In this document: piece after piece, positions 1 through 5,475 of the stretch
Numbering within the stretch: the stretch's first letter is position 1
How the letters are laid out: the number at the start of each line of letters is the position of its first letter
Notes under the pieces: model-generated
Told to the model about the DNA's origin: nothing
Databases searched by the model: none
The model's input: only the letters and a program-made list of their open reading frames with translations
Position numbers and translations under genes: made by a program
DNA from: Deltaproteobacteria bacterium
GTDB lineage: Bacteria > Desulfobacterota > Desulfarculia > Adiutricales > Adiutricaceae
Length of the DNA stretch: 8,738 bases
Direction: 5' to 3'
NCBI GenBank assembly: GCA_031257955.1
Contig: JAIRNQ010000010.1
Coordinates: forward strand, 1 to 8,738

Positions 1-195
1 CTTAACCGCGACGGGACTACCCGCACCGTGGCCAATAAATGCGACCTTTGCTTCGGCCTAGACGGCGGCCCGGCCTGTAAACGGGTCTGCCCGACGGGGG
101 CGTTAAGGTTGGTCGAGCGCGAAAACATCGAAGAGATTATCGCCAACAAAAGGCAAAACACCCTTAATACCATGGCCGCGGTGAACGCTTCCTGA
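1..195 (+). CDS. 4Fe-4S ferredoxin-type electron-transfer protein, HycB/HydN-like (C-terminal part)
   Basis: Frame 1 is open from the window edge to TGA at 193-195, giving the last 64 residues of a protein whose start lies outside the window. It carries one cluster-binding motif: Cys14 and Cys17 in KCDLC, then Cys26 and Cys30 in CKRVCPTGAL, i.e. C-x2-C-x8-C-x3-C-P. The combination KCDLC...GGPAC...CPTGAL is characteristic of the HycB/HydN/FdhB type of multi-cluster ferredoxin, which passes electrons between formate dehydrogenase and a hydrogenase or other partner in the cytoplasm or at the membrane. Further Cys motifs would be expected in the missing N-terminal part. The gene is last in its transcription unit, because a strong terminator begins 24 bases after the stop. 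The selenium and Mo-cofactor genes downstream support a formate dehydrogenase role, but the exact partner cannot be seen here. Confidence 0.8.
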   Translation, partial: LNRDGTTRTVANKCDLCFGLDGGPACKRVCPTGALRLVERENIEEIIANKRQNTLNTMAAVNAS

Positions 196-219
196 CGGCC
201 CTATCCCATAACATCCATC

Positions 220-268
220 AATAAAGCCTCTGGGGGCGTTATTTTCGCAACCGGGGCTTTATTTTTTT
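220..268 (+). terminator. Rho-independent terminator after the Fe-S protein gene
   Basis: A perfect 9-bp stem pairs AATAAAGCC (220-228) with GGCTTTATT (255-263). The 26-base loop contains a further short GCG/CGC pairing. The 3' arm runs directly into seven consecutive T residues (262-268), as expected for an intrinsic terminator. It separates the upstream Fe-S operon from the DUF3343/mobA-selA genes. Confidence 0.8.
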
Positions 269-273
269 CACGG

Positions 274-322
274 GTGGTCGTGGGCGCGTCGATTATGGCG
301 CGACCACGGTAGGTTATCGACG
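274..322 (+). promoter_or_regulatory. Candidate pseudoknot leader upstream of the DUF3343 gene
   Basis: Two perfect 7-bp complementary pairs are interlocked. GTGGTCG (274-280) pairs with CGACCAC (301-307), and CGTCGAT (287-293) pairs with ATCGACG (316-322). The order A-B-A'-B' is that of an H-type pseudoknot with connecting segments of 6, 7 and 8 bases; alternatively the two helices compete. The element lies just after the terminator and 60 bases before the DUF3343 start codon, where a cis-acting RNA control element or a DNA operator would be expected. I cannot match it to a known riboswitch class. No clear promoter is visible between the terminator and this element. Confidence 0.35.
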
Positions 323-381
323 TAGAATTGTCCCGTAGGGTCTTTCCCATAATAGTGTGGCTTGTCGCCAGGTCATCGGGT

Positions 382-648
382 ATGAAAACTATCATTACCT
401 TCAAGAGTACCACCCACGCTTTAGACTCGGAACAGCTTTTGTTAAAGGCTGGCCTCTCGGTCGGGCTGATGAGTCGGCCCACTGAGCTGGGCTCGGATTG
501 TGGCTTTTGCCTGACGGTCACCAAAGACGATTTAGACAAGGCTCTGGGCTTAATCAAGGCTGCCGGGCTGGTTTGGCAAGGGACATACTTACATCGACCA
601 GAGTCCAAGCCCCGTTGGCAGAAGATGGAAACCTGTTTGGAACCATAG
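382..648 (+). CDS. DUF3343 protein, putative Se/S carrier-like
   Basis: This 88-residue protein matches the small DUF3343 (putative Se/S carrier-like, Pfam PF11823) family along its whole length. An N-terminal beta strand KTIITFKST is followed by HALDSEQLLLKAGL, then a strand ending in RPTELGSDCGFCL, then an acidic helix region KDDLDKALGLIKAAGL. The family's conserved SSDCG-type motif is seen as SDCG at residues 38-41, and a second Cys at 43 makes a CGFC pair (C40, C43); Cys85 lies near the end. DUF3343 proteins occur alone or joined to YedF in genomes that use selenium. A role in carrying or channelling reduced selenium or sulfur is proposed for the family, not proven. I chose ATG 382 because family similarity begins there; a TTG at 328 would add 18 unrelated residues. 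The Shine-Dalgarno signal is weak. The stop lies 17 bases before the mobA-selA start, so the two are probably co-transcribed. Confidence 0.8.
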   Translation: MKTIITFKSTTHALDSEQLLLKAGLSVGLMSRPTELGSDCGFCLTVTKDDLDKALGLIKAAGLVWQGTYLHRPESKPRWQKMETCLEP

Positions 649-665
649 GACGGCCAAAATTCGTT

Positions 666-2819
666 ATGAGTAACCTAAATGAGTACATAGCGATTATCCT
701 TTGTGGTGGACGTAGTAGCCGCATGGGTTTTGATAAGGCTTTTTTGCGTTCGGCGGACGGACAGTTCCTTTTGGCCGTTTTGGCTTCAGAGCTCTCTAGC
801 CGGTTCGGCCAAGTGGTCCTGGCCTCGGGGCAAGCCGACAAGCTTAAGGGCATTAAAGGCTTGGAAGGCTACGCTATTTACGGCGACGATCGACCTTTCT
901 CGGGACCGGCCGGGGCCCTCGGGACAGTCCTAGCCGCTTTAGGCGGCAAGACGGCTTTTGTCATCGCCGGGGACATGCCGGTGGTCGATTGGTCGGTCAT
1001 CAAGGATTTGGCGGCCACGGTAAAATCCGGGGCCGAGGTGGCCGTTCCAATGATAAATGGCCGCCCAGAGCCGCTCTACGCCTTCTATGGGCCGAAAGCC
1101 GCCCCGCTATTGAGCCAATCCCAGGCTTCAGGCCAGGGGTCTCTGAGGGAGATTTTCCCCAAACTCAATACGGCTTTTCTCGAACTTAAACAGCGACAAC
1201 TGGCCCCGGGCCTTTTCCATAATCTGAACACCCCCGATGAAGCCAGAGCGGTCGGCTTTTATCCCTCGGATGCTCCCCAGCCCGAGCCCCCTCGCGGCTC
1301 TGAGCCTTCGGCCCCTTGTGGTTCCCAGCCCGAGCCACCTTGTGGCTCTGAGCCTTCGGCCCCTTGTGTCGTTGAGCCCGAGTTACCTTCTAAACACAGT
1401 GTCAATGAGCTTTTACGGACAATACCCAAGGTCGACTGGCTGATGGGCCAAGCCATAGGCGCAAACCCGGAATTGGCCGCCCTTCCGACCGAATTGTTAC
1501 TTTCGAGCGCGAGGGCAGTCGTGGCCAGTCGCCGCGAAAAATTGCTAAAATCCGTGTCGGATAGCTCTGGCCCCAAAGCCACCGAGGACTTGGCCTGGGA
1601 CCCATTGGCCGCCGTCGCCGACGAGGCCAACCGGCGGAACGGTCCCAGTCTGCGCCCAGTAATCAACGCCACGGGGGTGGTCCTGCACACTAATTTAGGC
1701 CGGGCCGTTTTAGCCCCTGAAGTAGCTGAAAATGTGGTAAAAATCGCCAAAAGTTATTCAACTTTGGAGTACGATCCACAAGTAGGCTCCCGTAGCGACC
1801 GCCAAAAGCACGTGGAAGATTTGCTGGTCAGCCATTACGGCGGGGAAGCGGCTTTGTGCGTCAACAATAACGCCGCGGCTCTTCTGATAATCGCCTCGGC
1901 CTTGGCCTCGGGCCGCCAGATCGTGATTTCGCGGGGAGAACTGGCCGAAATTGGCGCGTCCTTCAGGCTCGGCGACATTTTATCCGCCGGGGGGGCCGTT
2001 TTGAAGGAAATCGGGGCCACCAACCGCACTACCGTCCAAGACTACGAAAATGCTTTGGCCGATAGTCACCCGGCTCTGATAGTCCATGTTCACGCCGGCA
2101 ATTACCGCATTGTGGGCTATAGCGGAAGTCCCACTATCCCCGAATTAGTCCAGACGGCCAAAAAATACCAAGTCCCCTTGGTTTGCGACCTTGGTAGCGG
2201 CTCGCTACTAGATTTGTCGGCTTATTTGCCTGAAGAGCCGGTGGTTCGCGATTATCTGGCCAAAGGGGTTGACCTGGTCACCATGAGTGGCGACAAACTC
2301 CTAGGGGCAGGCCAAGCCGGACTGATTATCGGTCGTAAGAAATATATCCAAGCCATGAAAAAACACGCCTTGGCCCGGGCCATTCGCATAGACAAGCTCA
2401 ATCTGGCCGCCCTTGAATCGACCCTGAGACTGGCTTGGCGGCCAGATGAGGCCACCAACGTCATCCCGACCTTAGGCATGTTGACGGCTTCTATCGAAGA
2501 TCTAAAGATTAAAGCCCAAAAACTACTAGAACTTATTGGACCCCTTCCAGGAATTGAACTGTCCTTGTCGCCCATTGAGGGTCAGGCTGGCGGAGGCTCG
2601 GGTCCAGACTTAGGCCTTCCGTCTTATGGCGTAGGGCTCAGCGTGGTCGGAGGCTCCTTAACCCGACTGGAGGAATTACTCAGGCATAGGGAAGTTCCGG
2701 TGATTGCCAGGATCCATCGCGAACGTCTATGGTTTGACGTAAGAACCATCGCCGACGGGGAAATGGAGCAAGTGGCCCAAGCGGCGAAAGATGCCTCGCG
2801 TCTTTTAGCCGATCGATGA
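666..2819 (+). CDS. mobA-selA: MobA-SelA fusion: Mo-cofactor guanylyltransferase joined to L-seryl-tRNA(Sec) selenium transferase
   Basis: This is one uninterrupted frame of 717 residues with two complete enzymes. Residues 1-195 are MobA, which transfers GMP from GTP to Mo-molybdopterin. Its nucleotide-binding loop LCGGRSSRMGFDK is at 12-24 (usually LAGG), followed by FSGPAGALG, the metal-binding AGDMP with Asp103, and the NGRPEPLYAFY segment. Residues about 196-242 are a Pro/Cys-rich linker. Residues 243-717 (475 residues; E. coli SelA has 463) are SelA, the PLP enzyme that converts Ser-tRNA(Sec) to Sec-tRNA(Sec). It has the N-terminal helical part LRTIPKVDWLM, VINATGVVLHTNLGRA from residue 332, VNNNAAA, SRGELAEIG, DLGSGSL, and SGDKLLG with the presumed PLP lysine Lys544. 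No stop, frameshift or plausible ribosome site separates the halves; the first in-frame ATG inside SelA (1443) would cut into the conserved N-terminus. ATG 666 is chosen because MobA similarity begins there; AGGA at 647-650 is a distant Shine-Dalgarno candidate. Both products serve Mo/W- and Sec-dependent formate dehydrogenase. Confidence 0.93.
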   Translation: MSNLNEYIAIILCGGRSSRMGFDKAFLRSADGQFLLAVLASELSSRFGQVVLASGQADKLKGIKGLEGYAIYGDDRPFSGPAGALGTVLAALGGKTAFVIAGDMPVVDWSVIKDLAATVKSGAEVAVPMINGRPEPLYAFYGPKAAPLLSQSQASGQGSLREIFPKLNTAFLELKQRQLAPGLFHNLNTPDEARAVGFYPSDAPQPEPPRGSEPSAPCGSQPEPPCGSEPSAPCVVEPELPSKHSVNELLRTIPKVDWLMGQAIGANPELAALPTELLLSSARAVVASRREKLLKSVSDSSGPKATEDLAWDPLAAVADEANRRNGPSLRPVINATGVVLHTNLGRAVLAPEVAENVVKIAKSYSTLEYDPQVGSRSDRQKHVEDLLVSHYGGEAALCVNNNAAALLIIASALASGRQIVISRGELAEIGASFRLGDILSAGGAVLKEIGATNRTTVQDYENALADSHPALIVHVHAGNYRIVGYSGSPTIPELVQTAKKYQVPLVCDLGSGSLLDLSAYLPEEPVVRDYLAKGVDLVTMSGDKLLGAGQAGLIIGRKKYIQAMKKHALARAIRIDKLNLAALESTLRLAWRPDEATNVIPTLGMLTASIEDLKIKAQKLLELIGPLPGIELSLSPIEGQAGGGSGPDLGLPSYGVGLSVVGGSLTRLEELLRHREVPVIARIHRERLWFDVRTIADGEMEQVAQAAKDASRLLADR
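1281..1376 (+). repeat. 48-bp tandem repeat encoding the MobA-SelA linker
   Basis: Two adjacent in-frame units, 1281-1328 and 1329-1376, are nearly identical at the DNA level. They encode PEPPRGSEPSAPCGSQ and PEPPCGSEPSAPCVVE. A truncated third copy (PELP) follows before SelA begins near residue 243. The peptide is rich in Pro, Ser and Glu and carries three Cys residues, each directly after a Pro. It looks like a flexible, extended tether between two folded domains. Such short repeats can gain or lose units by slippage, so the linker length may vary between strains. Confidence 0.85.
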
Positions 2820-3085
2820 ACAAACGGCGATTACTTTTTTGGCCGCTAGGAGGCTTTAGACCTGACTAAGACCAATAAAAATATGACATATGGCTCTTAA
2901 ACTATATAAGCATTAAAGGCATGTTTATGTAGCAAATAATAGTTAGTTTCGTCCAAGTTATTGTTCAATGGTGTCCGATAGATATTAGGCCAGCCATTTT
3001 ATTTTGAAATAAGAAAAGGCCTGTAATTTAGCCACTAATGGCTCGGTATAAAAACATATGAGTATATAATGAAATATTTATAAGT
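2820..3085. other. AT-rich intergenic stretch with two hairpins; no gene seen
   Basis: No ORF of useful length or recognisable family is present on either strand. A hairpin at 2987-3022 pairs AGGCC (2987-2991) with GGCCT (3018-3022) around an inner 7-bp stem (2997-3003 with 3008-3014). A second small hairpin pairs AGCCA (3030-3034) with TGGCT (3039-3043). Neither is followed by a T run, so they are not convincing terminators. Immediately after the selA stop only a weak CGGC/GCCG pairing with internal T's is seen. The stretch may be the 3' untranslated region of mobA-selA and decayed sequence. Confidence 0.4.
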
Positions 3086-3115
3086 TTGACACAAATCTTA
3101 CTATACTGTTATATT
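3086..3115 (+). promoter_or_regulatory. Sigma70-like promoter in front of the GC-rich RNA candidate
   Basis: A perfect -35 box TTGACA (3086-3091) is followed after 18 bases by TATATT (3110-3115), five of six matches to the -10 consensus. Transcription would start near 3122, at the point where the AT-rich spacer gives way to GC-rich sequence. No protein start follows within a sensible distance, which points to a non-coding transcript or a long leader for the MobB-like gene at 3493. Confidence 0.5.
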
Positions 3116-3121
3116 AAAGGG

Positions 3122-3354
3122 TATTGTGTCCGGTCGATGGACGGCGGCGGTAGGGTTAAAGGGCTAGTTTTAGGGCGCGGCCATTTCGTACTCATCTCTG
3201 GGTCGTTGACAGCTACCGATGCGTTCGCGGAAAGCCCACAATTGTGAAAATGGCGAGGCTTAACCGCCAATAATCAATGAGTTAAAGCATCGGCAACTGG
3301 GAAAAGAGACTTATGGCGAACGCGTAAGCTACTGGCTCTCCGGCGAAAACGGCC
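3122..3354 (+). ncRNA. Candidate structured RNA (unrecognised) or long 5' leader of the Moco genes
   Basis: A GC-rich island sits between AT-rich flanks directly behind a good promoter. It has strong self-complementarity. A 10-bp helix with one G-U pair joins 3219-3228 to 3316-3325 and is extended outward by AGCT 3211-3214 with 3327-3330. Inside it, TGGCG (3251-3255) pairs with CGCCA (3265-3269). Competing pairings exist: CCGATGC (3216-3222) with GCATCGG (3287-3293), and GCCATTT (3180-3186) with AAATGGC (3248-3254). A small hairpin GTCC/GGAC lies at 3128-3142. The longest peptide after an ATG here (3137) is 36 residues and has no ribosome site. It does not show the hallmarks of tmRNA, RNase P RNA, SRP RNA or tRNA(Sec). 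The boundaries are estimates. A Moco-responsive leader would fit the downstream genes but I cannot confirm the motif by eye. The 138 bases between 3355 and the next start codon are AT-rich and otherwise featureless. Confidence 0.4.
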
Positions 3355-3492
3355 TAAATTTTGGAAAAGACCATCCTAAATCATGTATTGTATTGGTTTG
3401 GTTAAGTATTTTCCGGGAAAACGCATTATATTTGGCAATAGTCTGACAATTTTTACATTAAGTAATGGATAAAACTTATTATAGCTGGGTTT

Positions 3493-4089
3493 ATGACTGA
3501 AATAATAACAATAAACGTACCATCTATGGTCTTGATCGGTTCTACCGGTAAAAATGTCGGTAAAACGGTGGCCGCCTGTTCCATAATCAAGGCCTTGAAA
3601 CAAAAGATGCCGGTGATTGCCCTCAAGGTGACTACCGCCGATCGGCATGGCACTAGCTGCCACCGGGGCGGCGATGGTTGCGGCGCCTGTATTTTTGGTC
3701 AGGACTTTGTTTTGGAAGAGGAAACAGACCCTACCGCGGCTAAAGACACGGCTAGGCTTCTAGCCGCCGGGGCTGAACGGGTTTTTTGGCTTAGGGCTAA
3801 AAGTGACCATCTAGCTAGCGGTTTTAAAGCTTTTTTAGCAAAAATACCCAACCAATCTTTTATTGTTGTGGAATCCAATAGTTTAAGGGAAGTGGTTAAA
3901 CCAGGAGTTTTTATTATGATGGTAAACACAAACGAACGGTATAAACCCAGCGCTCTAAAAGTGTTGCCCTACGCCGACTTGACCATTGAAAATGAGGGAA
4001 CCATTTCCCTGGCCGACGCCGAAGATCTAGTCAAAAGCCTAGTTGTCAAAGATGGCGCCCAAATATGTTTAGAAAACGGGCAATACTAG
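3493..4089 (+). CDS. MobB-like P-loop NTPase with a Cys-rich insertion
   Basis: This 198-residue protein begins with a beta strand and a nucleotide-binding loop GSTGKNVGKT (16-25), of the form seen in deviant P-loops such as dethiobiotin synthetase rather than classic G-x4-GKT. The fold order resembles MobB: P-loop, helix, a strand ending near HGTSCHRG, then KDTARLLAAGAERVFWL (compare the KDS...L..AGA segment of E. coli MobB), then the strand FIVVESNSL in place of the usual VEG motif. MobB is a GTP-binding helper of MobA in attaching the nucleotide to Moco. Unusual is a segment with Cys56, Cys63 and Cys66 (C-x6-C-x2-C), which could bind a metal or Fe-S cluster. The stop TAG directly abuts the moeA ATG, so the two genes are almost certainly translated together. 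The fused MobA lies upstream, which fits a MobB role. It could instead be another P-loop family of unknown substrate. Confidence 0.65.
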   Translation: MTEIITINVPSMVLIGSTGKNVGKTVAACSIIKALKQKMPVIALKVTTADRHGTSCHRGGDGCGACIFGQDFVLEEETDPTAAKDTARLLAAGAERVFWLRAKSDHLASGFKAFLAKIPNQSFIVVESNSLREVVKPGVFIMMVNTNERYKPSALKVLPYADLTIENEGTISLADAEDLVKSLVVKDGAQICLENGQY

Positions 4090-5334
4090 ATGTGGCAACA
4101 AATTAGCCTTGAAACGGCCACAGAGTTGCTTTTATCTGAAACGGCGCCCCTAGACGAAACGGTAACCTTACCTCTGAATCGGGCCTTAGGCCAGATATGT
4201 GCCCACGATATTCAGGCGACGGTGGACAATCCGCCTTTTGACCGCTCGCCCTTAGATGGCGTGGCTTTTAGAGCCTCCGATACCGATGGGGCGACCGACG
4301 GGCACCCGGTAAAGCTTAAACTGGTTGGGGTTGTCTACGCCGGTCAGGTCCTGGACCGGGAGGTCGGCGCCGGCGAGGCCGTCCGTATCATGACCGGGGC
4401 GGCTATGCCCATTGGGGTAGATGCCATGCTCCCCAAGGAGGTACTCAAGGAAGAAAACGGCCAAGTTTTTATCCCCCGTAAAGTCGGCCGACACGAAAAC
4501 TATATTTTCCGGGGTGAGGATATCACCCCCGGCACGGTTTTTTTAACCGCTGGTACCAAATTGACCCATGCCCATTTGGGCATGTTGGCCACCAACGGCC
4601 AGGGCACGGTAACGGTTTATCGATCGCCAGTTATTGGAATGTATTGTATCGGCGATGAATTTTCCCAGCCCGATAAGCCTTTGGAACCCGGGAAAATCTA
4701 TAACAGCAACGGGATTATGTTGACTTCCCGTTTGGCCGAATATGGATTGCCGTCCCTTCCGCACCATGTCTTAGGCGACGACCCCGAGTCCGCGGCCAGG
4801 GAAATTAAGTCAGCCATGGACAATATCGATATCCTGATAACCGCAGGTTCCGTAAGCGTCGGCGACAAAGATATCATGCACGAAGTCTTTGACCTACTGG
4901 GGGTCGAGCGGTATGTGTCCAGACTGGCTTTCAAGCCCGGTAGCGCTTTTTTGTGTGGCAAATACCAAAATAAATGGATTTTCAGCCTCTCTGGCAATCC
5001 CTTCGCGGCTCTGGCTACCATGGAATTGGTGGTACGCCCAGTCCTGGCCAAGCACTCCCGTCGCCAAGGCCTTGTCACTAGGCGGGTTAAGGCTATCCTC
5101 GCCTCGCCCCTGACCGTAGGCAAGGGTGGAAACAAACGCCGGTTTCTTAGGGGCAGACTGGTTCAACCAACGGATGGAGGTCCGCTGACCGTTATCTTGC
5201 CAGAAGGGCATTCCTCTGGCCGGGTCTTTTCCCTGGCTGGTTGTAACTGCCTAGTGGACATAAACCACGATATCAACAATTTGCCCGAACAAACTTGGGT
5301 AGAGGCTATTGATTTAAGGTTTAACGATGATTAA
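4090..5334 (+). CDS. moeA: Molybdopterin molybdenumtransferase MoeA
   Basis: This 414-residue protein has the full length and motif order of MoeA, which inserts molybdate (or tungstate) into adenylylated molybdopterin in the cytoplasm. Visible motifs are PPFDRSPLDG (48-57, with the conserved Asp56), RIMTGAAMP (99-107), GDEF with Glu190, YNSNG (204-208), AGSVSVGDKD (252-261), FKPGSAF (281-287) and SGNPFAAL (301-308). The C-terminal beta-barrel domain covers about 333-410. Two deviations from the usual family text are seen: KPGKP reads KPGSA, and PGNP reads SGNP; the PP-x-D, GDE and GVSVGD-type signatures are otherwise kept. The start ATG follows the MobB-like stop with no spacing, a sign of translational coupling. 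An AT-rich spacer with palindromes follows the stop. Confidence 0.93.
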   Translation: MWQQISLETATELLLSETAPLDETVTLPLNRALGQICAHDIQATVDNPPFDRSPLDGVAFRASDTDGATDGHPVKLKLVGVVYAGQVLDREVGAGEAVRIMTGAAMPIGVDAMLPKEVLKEENGQVFIPRKVGRHENYIFRGEDITPGTVFLTAGTKLTHAHLGMLATNGQGTVTVYRSPVIGMYCIGDEFSQPDKPLEPGKIYNSNGIMLTSRLAEYGLPSLPHHVLGDDPESAAREIKSAMDNIDILITAGSVSVGDKDIMHEVFDLLGVERYVSRLAFKPGSAFLCGKYQNKWIFSLSGNPFAALATMELVVRPVLAKHSRRQGLVTRRVKAILASPLTVGKGGNKRRFLRGRLVQPTDGGPLTVILPEGHSSGRVFSLAGCNCLVDINHDINNLPEQTWVEAIDLRFNDD

Positions 5335-5404
5335 ATTGTTAATGTCTTTTCAATATAAATACATAAGTACCAGATAAAAGGTATTGTATCGCACCAAAAA
5401 TAAA

Positions 5405-5445
5405 TGATATATTTATCTTATATCAATACGATATAAGAAATTTTT
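5405..5445. promoter_or_regulatory. Overlapping GATATA palindromes: operator or AT-rich terminator
   Basis: Three half-sites make two overlapping inverted repeats. TGATATA (5405-5411) pairs with TATATCA (5419-5425), and TCTTATATC (5416-5424) pairs perfectly with GATATAAGA (5430-5438) over 9 bp. The second is followed by AAATTTTT, so as RNA it could end the moeA transcript. As DNA, the repeated half-sites just upstream of a promoter at 5448-5475 look like a repressor or activator site. The sequence alone does not decide between the two. Confidence 0.4.
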
Positions 5446-5447
5446 AT

Positions 5448-5475
5448 TTGAAATTTTAGGATTATGTATTATAAT
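5448..5475 (+). promoter_or_regulatory. Sigma70-like promoter whose -10 box overlaps a start codon
   Basis: TTGAAA (5448-5453) is followed after 16 bases by a perfect TATAAT (5470-5475). The -10 box overlaps the ATG (5474-5476) of the repeat protein, so transcripts from it would begin around 5482, inside that frame. It either serves a downstream start or is a chance match in AT-rich DNA. Confidence 0.3.

Noticed and set aside
193..195. TGA at the end of the Fe-S protein as a selenocysteine codon
   Set aside because: A strong terminator begins 24 bases later and the downstream codons do not continue a ferredoxin-like protein.
328..381. TTG start adding 18 residues to the DUF3343 protein
   Set aside because: DUF3343 similarity starts at the ATG at 382 and the extra residues look like non-coding leader.
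498..665. Upstream extension of the MobA-SelA frame to 498
   Set aside because: The 56 extra residues overlap the DUF3343 gene in another frame and resemble nothing in MobA, whose similarity starts just after ATG 666.
1259..1750. 163-codon open frame on the minus strand across the linker and SelA N-terminus
   Set aside because: It is the complement of the GC-rich repeat and conserved SelA codons; its product has no family resemblance.
3452..3482. Promoter TTTACA / TATTAT just before the MobB-like gene
   Set aside because: The spacing is 19 bases and the implied start would be about 4 bases before the ATG; a weak chance match in AT-rich DNA is more likely.
2820..3492. tRNA(Sec) gene (selC) in the large gap
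   Set aside because: I looked for a TCA anticodon loop with flanking stem and for a GTTCRA T-loop on both strands; the few TCA and TTCAA matches lack pairing stems.
3376..3663. 95-codon minus-strand frame over the 5' end of the MobB-like gene
   Set aside because: It overlaps a supported + strand gene and has no recognisable content.
4641..4651. 11-base word GTATTGTATCG shared with the spacer near 5382
   Set aside because: Repeated 11-mers are expected by chance in a window this size, and one copy is inside moeA codons.
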